A DNA stretch of 64,000 nt from Arthrobacter ipis (GCF_014694315.1 NZ_JAAOXD010000003.1:207598-271597); one strand, 5' to 3'. Shown: positions 9,340 to 18,002, counted from the stretch's first letter. The notes: a model not told the origin generated them from the sequence alone. Made by a program: numbers and translations.

Positions 9340-10805
9340 GAATGTGCCGTTTCTGTGGCCGGGGCGGATGCCTGCGGAAGGGAAGCCCCGGAGGCGGCGG
9401 GATCTGCTGGAGCGGTGCCAGGAGCGGCGGCAGGACCTGCGGTAGCGATGGCGGGAATTGGCCGCCGTCGGAACACCCACAGCCGGAACAGCAGGAACTT
9501 CACCGCGGTGGCCGCGAGGTTCGCGGCGGTGACCGTTGCGAGCTCAAGCCAGCGGTCCGGCGTCGTGCCTCCCGGCAGTGCGCCGCTGTGGACCAGGGCG
9601 AGCGCACCGGAAGTGAGGGCGAGCCCGATCCCGAAAACCAGCAGCCCTTCAAAGTGGTGGCGGGCAACATCGCTGTTGCCGGCGATGCCGAACGTGAAGC
9701 GCCGGTTCGCGGCCGTGTTGGCCACGGCCGTGGTGAGCAGGGCCAGCAGGTTGGCCAGCTGCGGGTCCATCAGGTTGCGGCAGAGGTAGAAGAGAACCAG
9801 ATACGCCAGGGTGGAGGCCACGCCGATGGTGCCGAACCGCACCAGTTGACCGAACAGGCTGCCGCCCGGGTTCTGCTCCTGGCTGCGTGAGGCGGCGGGG
9901 AGGGGACCGCGGGCAAGCGCAGCGCGGAGTTCCGCAACGGGGATGCGGCCGGTGACCATGTCCTTGCTGAGCCGGGCCATGCCGCGCATATCGGCGAGGG
10001 CCGTCTGGACGATGTCCACGCTGGAGTTGGGGTCGTCGGTCCAGTCCACCGGCACCTCGTGGACGCGGAGGCCGCACCGCTCGGCGAGAACCAGCAGTTC
10101 GGTGTCGAAAAACCAGGCGGTGTCCACGGTGTGCGGCAGGATCCGCTGGGCGATGTCGGCGCGGATGGCCTTGAAACCGCACTGCGCATCGCTGAAGTGG
10201 GCGGCCATCAGGGACTGCAGCATGAAGTTGTAGCTGCGGGAGATGAATTCGCGCTTCGGCCCACGGACCACCCGCGAGTTGCGGGTCAGCCGCGTGCCGA
10301 TGGCCAGATCAGAGTGGCCGGACATCAGTGGTGCCAGGAGCGGACCCAGCGCAGCCAGGTCGGTGGAGAGGTCCACGTCCATGTAGGCCAGGACGGGTGA
10401 CGGCGAAGCCAGCCAGACCTTCCGCAGGGCGTTGCCGCGGCCCTTCTCCGCGAGGTGCACCACGGTGACCTCGCGGAGTTCCCGGGCCACGCGTTCGGCA
10501 GCCTTGAGCGTGCCGTCGGTGCTTGCGTTGTCCGCGACGGTGATGCGGAACGAGTGCGGGAAGGTGCCGCGCAGGTAAGCGTGGAGCCGGCGGAGGCACT
10601 CCTCCAGGTCGCGTTCCTCGTTGTAGACCGGGATGGTCACGTCCAGGACAGGTACCGCGGTGGCGGTGTCGATGGGCGACCGCCGGCTGTGCCGGATCAG
10701 GTGCGCAGGGGCGTGTCCTGCCGCGGCAGCTCCTGCGGGCGCGTGCGGCTTGGTGCGCAGCGGGGGGTGCGGCTGGGTTCCTGAGGCTTGGTCAGTGATG
10801 GTCAT
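9336..10805 (-). CDS. GT2-GtrA fusion: polyprenyl-phosphate glycosyltransferase with flippase-like domain
   Basis: A 489-residue protein with two domains. Residues ~50-300 are a GT2 family dolichyl-phosphate-mannose-synthase-like catalytic domain: TIPVYNEERDLEECL, the DNASTDGT nucleotide-binding turn, and YMDVDLSTDL (metal-binding D-x-D). Residues ~315-440 form a four-helix GtrA domain, the family linked with moving polyprenyl-phosphate sugars across the membrane. A Pro/Ala-rich tail follows. The likely product is a polyprenyl-phosphate hexose or pentose presented outside the membrane, supplying the two GT39 enzymes encoded immediately downstream in the same operon. The sugar identity is not deducible. 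Confidence 0.9.
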   Translation of the reverse strand: MTITDQASGTQPHPPLRTKPHAPAGAAAAGHAPAHLIRHSRRSPIDTATAVPVLDVTIPVYNEERDLEECLRRLHAYLRGTFPHSFRITVADNASTDGTLKAAERVARELREVTVVHLAEKGRGNALRKVWLASPSPVLAYMDVDLSTDLAALGPLLAPLMSGHSDLAIGTRLTRNSRVVRGPKREFISRSYNFMLQSLMAAHFSDAQCGFKAIRADIAQRILPHTVDTAWFFDTELLVLAERCGLRVHEVPVDWTDDPNSSVDIVQTALADMRGMARLSKDMVTGRIPVAELRAALARGPLPAASRSQEQNPGGSLFGQLVRFGTIGVASTLAYLVLFYLCRNLMDPQLANLLALLTTAVANTAANRRFTFGIAGNSDVARHHFEGLLVFGIGLALTSGALALVHSGALPGGTTPDRWLELATVTAANLAATAVKFLLFRLWVFRRRPIPAIATAGPAAAPGTAPADPAASGASLPQASAPATETAHS

Positions 10806-11049
10806 GCCTCAACAGTGGCCGCCGCTGTTATGAGGGTTTTAGGGCCAAGCTGTGCGGGGGCTGTGGAAGTGATTTCGGCGCTCGCCGCAGCACCAGCTGT
10901 GGTTGACGCCGAGGTGGTGGACGCCGCGGCCCACAATTCTGCACCACTTTCCGGCGGCACGAAGAGCAGGGACGCAGAAGGGCCCCTAGCCCGTCACCCT
11001 AAAGGGGTGCAGAAATGCTCGTCATCGGCCGGCTTGGCCACGGGAACGC

Positions 11050-11925
11050 TCAGTACCAGTTGTGGGCGAGGTGCCAGTTCAGCGCGCCGCACGGGGAGTC
11101 ATAGCGCTCCTTGATGTAGTCCAGGCCCCAGTTGATCTGGGTGCGGTAGTTGGTGCGGTAGTCCGCCCCGGCGGTCGCCATCTTCTCGGCCGGCAGTGAC
11201 TGGACGATGCCGTAGGCACCGCTGCTCGCGTTGGTGGCCGTCGTGCGCCATTCCGATTCCTTGGTCCAGAGCCGCTTCAGGCACTGCATCTGGTCTGCGG
11301 CCCAGCCGAAGGACCCCAGCTTGCTGGCCGCGTAGGCCTTCGCGCCGGCCGGATCATTCAGCGCAACAGGCGCAGCGGCCTTGGCCTTGGCAGCGGCGGC
11401 CGTCTTCGCGGCGACGGCCTTGGCAGCGGCTGCGTTCGCCTTGGCAACCGCGGCCGCGTTGGCAGCGGCGGCATTCTTGGCAGCGGTGGCCTTGGCGGCG
11501 GCAGCCTCTGCGGCGGCTGCCTTGGCTGCTGCAGCTTTCTTGGCAGCGGTGGCCTTGGCGGCGGTGGCCTTGGTGGCGGCCTGGTCCGAGGACTGGGCTG
11601 ACAGCGCTGCCGCGGACGGGGCCGGGAGGGCGGAGATGAGCGTCTTGTCGAAGCTCAGGGTCTGCCCGGCGTCGGCGGTCGCAGCTGCCGTCGGGGCGGC
11701 GGAAGGCGCAGCCTGGTCGGCCGCCTGGCCTGCGGCGCCGACGCCAACGAGCACGGCTGCGGCAGTGGTCAGGACGGCTGCCCGGCGCCCGAAGGACGGA
11801 AGGCTTCCGGTCAAGCGGCCCCACGCCGTCGCAGGCCGGGCCGGCTCTGCACGGTGACGGGAAATCGTGCGGTCAGACTGCTGGGAGGCGCGATCAGGGC
11901 GCGCCTGTGCCTTGAATTCAGACAT
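11050..11925 (-). CDS. Secreted lytic-transglycosylase-like (SLT fold) protein with Ala-rich linker
   Basis: A 291-residue exported protein. Residues ~46-70 form a hydrophobic segment acting as signal peptide or anchor. Then comes a long linker made of repeated A-A-K-A/T units (about residues 108-190), and a C-terminal domain of about 95 residues with the SLT-like pattern WTKESEWRTTATNASSGAYGIVQSLP, including the catalytic-type glutamate and the SSGAYGI-Q motif, ending NWHLAHNWY. This class (Rpf-like or aggregation-promoting-factor C-terminal) cleaves peptidoglycan glycan strands. A c-di-AMP riboswitch precedes it, linking expression to osmotic or wall stress. The linker probably spans the cell wall. 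Confidence 0.88.
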   Translation of the reverse strand: MSEFKAQARPDRASQQSDRTISRHRAEPARPATAWGRLTGSLPSFGRRAAVLTTAAAVLVGVGAAGQAADQAAPSAAPTAAATADAGQTLSFDKTLISALPAPSAAALSAQSSDQAATKATAAKATAAKKAAAAKAAAAEAAAAKATAAKNAAAANAAAVAKANAAAAKAVAAKTAAAAKAKAAAPVALNDPAGAKAYAASKLGSFGWAADQMQCLKRLWTKESEWRTTATNASSGAYGIVQSLPAEKMATAGADYRTNYRTQINWGLDYIKERYDSPCGALNWHLAHNWY

Positions 11926-11940
11926 GGTTGATTGCCTCTC

Positions 11941-12120
11941 AACACCTGCGGAGTTAGCTGTCGGGTTCGGATGAGGTCATCCGGCCGCACGGAAAATTCA
12001 CGTGTCGGCTTCACCCCAAGGGCTGATGCGGAAAGCCCGGGACTCTGGTTCCCCCGCCTCTGCCTGAACTAGCGGACTCCGGGAAGCGGCAGAGCTGGGC
12101 GTCAATCCGGAGATGCGGCT
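11941..12120 (-). promoter_or_regulatory. ydaO/yuaA-type c-di-AMP riboswitch
   Basis: On the minus strand the leader of the transglycosylase gene carries the conserved blocks of the ydaO family in order: GGGGGAACCA (about 12048-12057), GGGGTGAAGCC (about 12006-12016), then ATCCGAACCCGACAGCTAAC (about 11953-11972). Between them are the expected pairing segments, and an outer stem region precedes at about 12075-12118. These riboswitches bind cyclic di-AMP and in actinobacteria usually switch off cell-wall hydrolase genes. Exact borders are estimated; the aptamer ends roughly 15-20 bases before the start codon at 11925. Confidence 0.92.
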
Positions 12121-12188
12121 CTAGTGGTGGCCGCACTCTATCGACCGTACAGGAGGCTTCTGATTAAGTCACATTTAGATAACGGACA

Positions 12189-13802
12189 TCACGACGACGG
12201 CGCGGCGCCTTGCGTAGGCAGCTGGACAGCAAATTCCGTCCGGCCAGGCCGGGACGTGACCTCCACTGTGCCGCCGTGCGCCTCCACGATTGACTGCACG
12301 ATGGACAGGCCCAGGCCGCTGGTTCCCTCTGCCGACGCGACCCCCGATTCGCCCTGCGATACCGCGGTACGCAGGGCGCTTTGCGCGCCTGTGCCGCCGG
12401 CAGCAGAACCCTTCGCAGCCGCGGATGTGGGTGCCAGGGACGCCTGTGCCGGGGTGGCACGTGACGCGTCTGCGCGGGCGAAGCGCGCGAAGACCTTGTC
12501 CACGAATTCGGGCGGGATGCCGGCGCCGTCGTCCGTGACCGTAATCACAGCGCTGCCGTCCGCCGACGGCATCACGCCGGTAGTCACCGTGGTGCCGGGC
12601 GGGGTGTGCTTGCGGGCATTCGATAGCAGGTTGACCAGCACCTGGTGCAGCTGCGACGCATCACCCCGAACCGACACAGGTTCCTCGGGAAGATCGAGGT
12701 GCCACGCCCGGTCCGGTGCCATGACTTTTCCGTCGCTGACGGTCTCAATCACGAGCTGCGTAAGGTCCACGTCGCTGAGCTTGAGCGGCTGGCCGTCGTC
12801 GAGCCGGGCCAGCAGCAAAAGGTCCTCCACCAGGGCGGCCATGCGTTCCGACTGGCTCTGCACGCGTGCCAGGGACCGCTGGCCGTCCGGCGTGAACTTT
12901 TCGGTCATGTGCATCAGCTCGGTGTAGCCGCGGATGGCCGTGAGCGGCGTGCGGAGCTCGTGGGAGGCGTCCGCCACGAACTGCCGCACCTTCACTTCGC
13001 TTTCCTGCCGGGCTTCCAGCGCGTTCGAGACGTTGTCCAGCATCTGGTTCAGGGCGTGACCCACGCTGCCCACTTCGGTTCCGGGATGGGCGTTCGACGG
13101 CGGGACGCGGACGGCGAGCGCCACCTCACCGGCGTCCAGCGGCAGGCGCGACACCTGGGTGGCCACCTCGGAGAGCTGCTCCAAGGGTTTCATGGTGCGG
13201 CGGATGAGCACCGTCCCGGCCAGGCCGATCAGCACGAGGCCGCCCAGCGAGACGATGGTGATGGTCCACACGAGCGACGTCAGGGTGTTCTGCTTTTCCG
13301 CGAGGGGGAGCCCGGTGACGATCACGTCCCCGTAGGGCGCCTGGGCGGCGACCAGGCGGTAGGTGCCGGAGGACAGTGTGCGTTCGACGGGCACGCCGTC
13401 GCGGCGGAGCGCCAGGAGGACCTGGCCGTCCGTGGCCGACAGCGAGGCGAATGTGGCGTCGGTGGCAATGACGCCTGCGCTGATGACCCTGCCGTCCTCG
13501 ATCCGGGCCGTCACGGTGCCGACCCGCTGGCCACGGGCGCCCAGCGGATCGGGCTTGGTGCCGGGGTTGCCCTGGGGTGGCCGCCCGAACTCGCTGGAGC
13601 GGTGGGCAGCGTCCGCGAGCTGCTTGTCCAGCTGCTGGGTCAAATAGGAGTCCATCGAGGCGTAGCTGAACAGGCCGATCGCGCCGCAGATGGCCACCAG
13701 AAGGGCCATGGCAACGAGGACCAGGCGCGTGCGGAGGTGCCAGGTGTCCGGTTTCAGCCAGCTTCGGCGCTGGGTACGGACTGCACCGGAAAGGTTTGCC
13801 AC
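12189..13802 (-). CDS. Sensor histidine kinase
   Basis: A 537-residue membrane kinase. Transmembrane helices at about 27-47 and 178-200 flank an extracytoplasmic sensor region; a HAMP linker follows, then the dimerisation domain with ASHELRTPLTAIRGY, phospho-acceptor His281. The ATPase domain has its N box (NLLSNARKHTP), the DDGAGIPP and FARFARAD boxes, and GLGLSIVQ. Unusually, about 46 low-complexity residues (about 446-491, Ala/Ser/Gly-rich) sit in the ATP lid between the F box and the second glycine box. It begins 3 bases after the response-regulator stop, forming a two-gene operon. The signal is unknown; the surrounding envelope genes suggest a wall or membrane cue. Confidence 0.95.
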   Translation of the reverse strand: MANLSGAVRTQRRSWLKPDTWHLRTRLVLVAMALLVAICGAIGLFSYASMDSYLTQQLDKQLADAAHRSSEFGRPPQGNPGTKPDPLGARGQRVGTVTARIEDGRVISAGVIATDATFASLSATDGQVLLALRRDGVPVERTLSSGTYRLVAAQAPYGDVIVTGLPLAEKQNTLTSLVWTITIVSLGGLVLIGLAGTVLIRRTMKPLEQLSEVATQVSRLPLDAGEVALAVRVPPSNAHPGTEVGSVGHALNQMLDNVSNALEARQESEVKVRQFVADASHELRTPLTAIRGYTELMHMTEKFTPDGQRSLARVQSQSERMAALVEDLLLLARLDDGQPLKLSDVDLTQLVIETVSDGKVMAPDRAWHLDLPEEPVSVRGDASQLHQVLVNLLSNARKHTPPGTTVTTGVMPSADGSAVITVTDDGAGIPPEFVDKVFARFARADASRATPAQASLAPTSAAAKGSAAGGTGAQSALRTAVSQGESGVASAEGTSGLGLSIVQSIVEAHGGTVEVTSRPGRTEFAVQLPTQGAAPSS

Positions 13803-13805
13803 GGC

Positions 13806-14546
13806 CTACTCTGCCGGCTTGATGACATAGCCCGCCCCGCGGACCGTGTGGATCATCGGCGGGTGCACGGCATCCACCTTTTTGCGCAGGTAGGAGATGT
13901 ACAGTTCGACGATGTTGGCCTGACCGCCAAAGTCGTAATTCCACACCCGGTCCAGGATCTGGGCCTTGCTGACCACGCGCCTGGGGTTCTCCATGAGGTA
14001 GCGCAGGAGTTCGAACTGGGTGGCTGTCAGCTGCAGCTCGTCGCCGGCGCGGGTGACTTGGCGTGTGTCGAGGTTCAGCACGAGGTCGCCCACCACCAGC
14101 TCGGCGGAGTCCATGGCCGCGGCGCCCGAGCGCTGGACCAGCCGGTGCAGCCGCAGCAGGACTTCCTCCATGCTGAACGGCTTGGTGACGTAGTCGTCGC
14201 CGCCCGCGGCGAGGCCCACGATGCGGTCCTGCACCGCGTCCTTGGCGGTGAGGAACAGGGCCGGGACCTCCGGCGCGAAGGCGCGGATCCTGCCCAGGAG
14301 CTCGACGCCGTCGAACCCGGGAAGCATCACGTCAAGCACCAGCACATCCGGGCGGAACTCCTTGGCGAGCTTCACGGCCGCGGGGCCGTCGGCGGCGACG
14401 GCGACCGACCAGCCGGCCATGCGCAGGCCCATGCTCATGAGCTCCGAGAGGCTCGGCTCGTCGTCGACCACCAGGGCGCGGATGGGGGATCCGTCCGGGT
14501 GGGTCAGCTGGGGGAGGTTGTTGGTCATGGAGTGCGAAGTGGCCAT
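13806..14546 (-). CDS. OmpR/PhoB-family response regulator
   Basis: A 246-residue two-domain regulator. The receiver domain shows the acidic pair VVDDEPS near residues 27-32, the phospho-acceptor Asp72 in LDVMLPGFDG, and the conserved Lys in LFLTAKD. The C-terminal winged helix ends with YISYLRKKVDAVHPPMIHTVRGAGYVIKP, the recognition helix and wing typical of OmpR-type proteins. I chose ATG at 14546 because GGAGAG lies 7 bases before it; a longer frame to 14588 has no such site. It is the cognate partner of the adjacent kinase. The divergent DUF5666-like gene at 14743 is a plausible target. Confidence 0.96.
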   Translation of the reverse strand: MATSHSMTNNLPQLTHPDGSPIRALVVDDEPSLSELMSMGLRMAGWSVAVAADGPAAVKLAKEFRPDVLVLDVMLPGFDGVELLGRIRAFAPEVPALFLTAKDAVQDRIVGLAAGGDDYVTKPFSMEEVLLRLHRLVQRSGAAAMDSAELVVGDLVLNLDTRQVTRAGDELQLTATQFELLRYLMENPRRVVSKAQILDRVWNYDFGGQANIVELYISYLRKKVDAVHPPMIHTVRGAGYVIKPAE

Positions 14547-14742
14547 GTGACAACTCTCCGTCCTGGTGTTTAGCCGCCGCTTTGGCAACCCTGTGCGCCA
14601 GCTGTGAATCCCAGCCTAGCGAGCTGAAAGGCGCCGAACGCATTTTTCAGGTCACAGCAATGGCTCTTGCGCCGCACAGGCCAATCACAGGAAGGCTTTC
14701 CAGTCTGGAACGGACACTTCCGCACCACCTAAGGAGATAGCA

Positions 14743-15858
14743 ATGAGCGGACAGCAGCACACACCTGTTCCAGAAACCACACCCCTGCCTCCGGCGCCGC
14801 AGCCGGCAGGGAACCTTTACCAACCCGGGCCGGAGGCCCGCCGGGATACTGGTTCCGGGGCCTGGCCCTCCCGACCCGTCCAACCCGAAACTGAACCGGT
14901 AACCTCCCTGGGAACGTTCTCTTCGGGCAGCGCAGCCTCGAGCGCCGCACCGCACGCCGCCGTACCGCACTCTGCCGCGCCGGGGAGCAATCCCAACTCC
15001 CATACCACGAGCTACCAGGTCCCGTACTCGGGCTGGGGTGCCGGCGCGGCCCAGCCCTCCGCCGGCAGTGATGCCAGGGCAGGCTGGGGAGGGCCGCCGG
15101 CGGCTGACCGTGCCGCCAGCGCGGGCTGGGGAGGGCCGCCGTCGGCCGGAAAAGCTGGAGGTCCGGGAGCCGGCGGCAAGCCCTGGACCATGAAACGCGG
15201 GCTGGTGGTGGCCGGTGCCGCCACGGTTCTGGCCGCTGGGGCCGGAGCCACCGTTTACGGTTTGGGCAGCAACGCTGCCGCTGCCGGCGGAACGGCCGCA
15301 GGTGCCCAGGGCGGGTTGGCGCAAGGTGGAACGCAGGGCGGATGGAGCCAGGGCGGCCTGCCCCAGGATGGCGGGTCGATTGGCGGTCCGGGCATGCAGG
15401 CGCCGGGGAGCGGAACGGCGCCGGGCCAGGGAGGCGACTTCGCGCCCAACGGCCTCGGCGGCATGGGCAGCGGCGTTTCCGCTGCCGTCCATTCGGAGTA
15501 CGTGGTTCAGGAGAACGGGGAGTACGTCACCAAGGTGGCGCAGCTCGGCACTGTTTCCGCCGTTTCCTCCGGTTCGGTCACGGTGAAGAGCACCGACGGG
15601 TTCACCCGCACCTACACGCTCAGCGACGACACTGTGGTGAGCAACATGCTCCAGCGGCGCCAGCAGTCCGCAACCGGCGGCCTGACAGCGGCCGATATCG
15701 TTTCCGGAGCCGCTGTGCGGATTGTGGCCGGCAAGGACGGCCCGGCGTTCCCGGCGGAGAGCGTGCAGATGAGCGGCGCCACACAGTCTGGCGGAAGCAC
15801 CGGGTCAGGCGGAGGGACACAGTCAGGAGGAACCAGCGGCACCGGCCGGTCGAGCTGA
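14743..15858 (+). CDS. Membrane-anchored DUF5666-like protein
   Basis: A 371-residue protein in three parts. The first ~145 residues are a Pro/Gly/Ala-rich, probably disordered cytoplasmic segment containing two near-identical GWGGPPAA/PSA repeats. One membrane helix follows (about 150-172, RGLVVAGAATVLAAGAGATVYG). The exported part begins with Gly/Gln-rich repeats and then a small beta domain with LGTVSAVSSGSVTVKSTDG and TYTLSDDTVV, typical of DUF5666. Function is unknown. It is divergent from the response-regulator gene, the usual place for a protein controlled by, or feeding into, a two-component system. SD AAGGAG lies 9 bases before the ATG. Confidence 0.75.
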   Translation: MSGQQHTPVPETTPLPPAPQPAGNLYQPGPEARRDTGSGAWPSRPVQPETEPVTSLGTFSSGSAASSAAPHAAVPHSAAPGSNPNSHTTSYQVPYSGWGAGAAQPSAGSDARAGWGGPPAADRAASAGWGGPPSAGKAGGPGAGGKPWTMKRGLVVAGAATVLAAGAGATVYGLGSNAAAAGGTAAGAQGGLAQGGTQGGWSQGGLPQDGGSIGGPGMQAPGSGTAPGQGGDFAPNGLGGMGSGVSAAVHSEYVVQENGEYVTKVAQLGTVSAVSSGSVTVKSTDGFTRTYTLSDDTVVSNMLQRRQQSATGGLTAADIVSGAAVRIVAGKDGPAFPAESVQMSGATQSGGSTGSGGGTQSGGTSGTGRSS

Positions 15859-15883
15859 TGCCCAGGCGAGCTGATGCCCAGGC
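15852..15883 (+). repeat. 16-bp tandem duplication at the stop codon
   Basis: GAGCTGATGCCCAGGC occurs twice in a row, at 15852-15867 and 15868-15883, and begins to repeat once more. The first unit contains the TGA stop of the DUF5666-like gene. Confidence 0.85.
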
Positions 15884-16486
15884 GAGCAGATGGACGCGGG
15901 AATGCAGCGCCCAAGCGAACCGGGCGCTGCCGCCGTCGTTCTAAGGAATTTGACCACAGCCCCAACCCGCGCCCGGCTTAGAATTCTTCGACCGGGGCTC
16001 GTCATAGCTGGACAATCGGCGAATCGAAGATGCGGGTTTTTGGCATCTCAAATGTCATTGAATATTCGGCGATATTTACTGTGGAAATCGAAGAAAATTC
16101 CGCGCGAGCAGCTTTCCGACCGTCCGTTCAGGAAAATAAATCAAAAAACCCGCCAACGGCAAAACTGTGAGTTATCCCACAATCAAGCCGTTTGTCTCAG
16201 CATGCGGACAGATCCGTCCATTGTTACTTGCAAGTTTTCATTGTTACGTTGCACACTTTCAAATGTGAACAAGAACTCAACAGCACCTGCAGCCGCAGAA
16301 CATTGGCCCAGCACACCAGCTGCTGCCGACATGCGCTGTTGTCGAATGCACGCCTAACTTTCAACACCCACTGAAGTTTTTAGGCATTCGCCCCCAGCCC
16401 AGCGTAGGGCGCCCCTCCCCAAAATCATTGCGGGGACCCAAGCATTCGAGCCGCGATGACGGCCATTCACATTGAGGTAAGCATTC
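15859..16486. other. 628-bp AT-rich intergenic region
   Basis: No convincing gene is seen. From about 16010 to 16380 the base composition is far more AT-rich than the flanking genes, consistent with an extended promoter region for the winged-helix gene at 16487. It contains a CRP/GlxR-like dyad (16166-16181), runs such as AAAATAAATCAAAAAACC and paired TTGTTAC boxes near 16223 and 16242. No rho-independent terminator for the gene on the left is obvious. An unannotated small RNA cannot be excluded. Confidence 0.6.
16166..16181. promoter_or_regulatory. CRP/GlxR-like binding site
   Basis: TGTGAGTTATCCCACA fits the actinobacterial cAMP-receptor consensus TGTGA-N2-TA-N2-TCACA with one mismatch. 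It lies about 305 bases before the start of the winged-helix gene at 16487, inside the AT-rich gap. Binding is inferred. Confidence 0.55.
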
Positions 16487-17362
16487 ATGTCAGTTGCATC
16501 CGGATACGTCCACATCTCAGTCCGTAACGCCAACAAAGCAGGCCAGGCGTCGGGCCTGCGGCAGGGATTCGGCGCCCGCCCCGCCTTCGCCCCGGGTGGC
16601 CAGGCAAACAGTGTTCCCGCCGCTCCGGGTTACGCACCCCAGGGCTACAACCCGAACTCCTACGGCCAGCTGCGCGCCGTCCAGGCCGACGAAGCCGCCC
16701 CGCTCACCGCGCCCACCCCTCTTGTGGCCCCGGCCGCCACGGCGCCGGTCCGCCCCGTGCCGAATGATAACGTCGCCCGCGGGTTCGTCCTGTACATGGG
16801 CATTGACGAGGAAACCGCGGCCTCCGCCGGCACCTCGATCGCCAAGCTTGCCCAGGAGATCCGGGCCTACGCCCAGTCGCTGGTGACCGGCGCTGAGAGC
16901 TACGCCGCCGTCGCAGTGGCGCCGGCCAGCGCCCCCGGTTCCGCGCTCGACGTCGTCCGTTCCACCTTCGGCGACCCCACCGTCAATGCCCGGCAGCGCA
17001 CCGAGACTGCCCGCGTTCAGCCGGCACAGGACCCGCGTCCCTCCGGTGTCCTGATCGACCTCGCCCGCCGCGAGGTGCACCTCGACGGCGAGTCCCTGAA
17101 CCTGACCTTCAAGGAATTCGAACTCCTCAACTACCTCGTGGAGAACGGCACCCGTACCGTGGGCCGCGACGAACTGCTCGAGGGCCTGTGGCGCAACGCC
17201 GAAGAAGTGCCGAACGAGCGCACCATCGACGTCCACATCCGCCGCCTGCGCTCCAAGCTCGGCCGCCTCGCCAACACCGTGCGCACCGTCCGCGGCCAGG
17301 GCTACCGCTTCTACGAGCACCCCGAGGTCGTTGTCTGGGCCGCTCCGGAGTACTCGATCTAG
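16487..17362 (+). CDS. Orphan OmpR-type winged-helix transcription factor
   Basis: A 291-residue protein. The last ~95 residues are a complete Trans_reg_C winged helix (TFKEFELLNYLVENGTRTV, DVHIRRLRSKLG, TVRTVRGQGYRFYEH). There is no receiver domain. Residues ~90-150 form a small conserved-looking module (RGFVLYMGIDEETAASAGTS...), and the first ~90 residues are Gly/Pro/Ala/Asn-rich and probably disordered. It is therefore a DNA-binding regulator not controlled by classical phosphorylation. SD GAGGTAA is 6 bases before the ATG. The long AT-rich upstream region with a CRP-like site suggests substantial transcriptional control. The SixA gene follows after 42 bases. Confidence 0.85.
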   Translation: MSVASGYVHISVRNANKAGQASGLRQGFGARPAFAPGGQANSVPAAPGYAPQGYNPNSYGQLRAVQADEAAPLTAPTPLVAPAATAPVRPVPNDNVARGFVLYMGIDEETAASAGTSIAKLAQEIRAYAQSLVTGAESYAAVAVAPASAPGSALDVVRSTFGDPTVNARQRTETARVQPAQDPRPSGVLIDLARREVHLDGESLNLTFKEFELLNYLVENGTRTVGRDELLEGLWRNAEEVPNERTIDVHIRRLRSKLGRLANTVRTVRGQGYRFYEHPEVVVWAAPEYSI

Positions 17363-17404
17363 TACCTCGCCAGCACTGGCCTCCGCGGCTAGTAGGGTGA
17401 GTTC

Positions 17405-17938
17405 ATGAGTGCGCACCACAAGAAGCGGCTGGTCCTGATGCGCCACGCCAAAGCCGACTGGCCGGGCGGGGTGGCGGACCACGAGCGCCCCCTGGAGGAA
17501 CGCGGCCACCGCGAGGCCCCGCTTGCCGGTAAATGGCTGCTCAAGCACAACATCGTCCCGGATTTCATCCTGTGCTCCAGTGCGCTGCGGACACGGCAGA
17601 CGTGCACGTGGGTGTGCAGTGAACTCGGAGAGAAAGCCCCGACGCCGAAACTTGAGGACGGCCTCTACGCTGCCTCCGCGCTGCGCATGCTTGCGGTCAT
17701 CAACCATGTCCCGGACACCGTGACCACGCTGATGGTGATCTCCCACATGCCCGGCGTGCAGGACCTGGCGATGCACCTGGCATCGCGGGATTCCAACCAC
17801 GACGCCTACATGGATGCCGCCGCGCGCTTCCCCACCAGCGGGCTGACGGTGCTGGAGACGGAAAAGCCCTGGGCCGAACTGGATGGCCAGGACGCCAGGC
17901 TCACGCACTTCAAGGTCCCGCGCGCCCACAAGCCCTAG
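17405..17938 (+). CDS. SixA-type histidine phosphatase
   Basis: A 177-residue histidine-phosphatase-superfamily protein. The catalytic motif near residue 10 is LMRHAKADWP (RH, with the phospho-accepting histidine), followed by a conserved arginine in SSALRTRQT and a second histidine in VISHMPGVQ. SixA-like proteins remove phosphate from phosphohistidine or small metabolites. No signal peptide is visible, so it acts in the cytoplasm. It follows the orphan winged-helix gene in the same direction; a functional link is not established. Confidence 0.88.
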   Translation: MSAHHKKRLVLMRHAKADWPGGVADHERPLEERGHREAPLAGKWLLKHNIVPDFILCSSALRTRQTCTWVCSELGEKAPTPKLEDGLYAASALRMLAVINHVPDTVTTLMVISHMPGVQDLAMHLASRDSNHDAYMDAAARFPTSGLTVLETEKPWAELDGQDARLTHFKVPRAHKP

Positions 17939-18002
17939 CCGCGCACCCTTGCGCGGGGCGAGTAGGCTTGTCCCCAGCGTCGTCTAATGGGGAAGGGCCG
18001 CC

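Noticed and set aside
7249..9480. The longer 743-codon form of GT39 paralog 2
   Set aside because: The extra N-terminal residues are Arg/Ser-rich and lie wholly within the GT2-GtrA gene; ATG at 9339 overlaps the stop in the usual ATGA manner.
8161..9789. Plus-strand open frame opposite the GT39 and GT2-GtrA genes
   Set aside because: Antisense artefact; Gly/Gln/Arg-rich without secondary-structure pattern.
12645..14573. Long plus-strand open frame opposite the histidine kinase and response regulator
   Set aside because: A mirror of two complete regulatory genes; composition is His/Gln/Arg/Gly-rich with no domain.
16300..16460. An actinobacterial 6C RNA in the AT-rich gap
   Set aside because: C-rich runs are present near 16390-16440 but the two C-loop hairpins of that RNA cannot be drawn.
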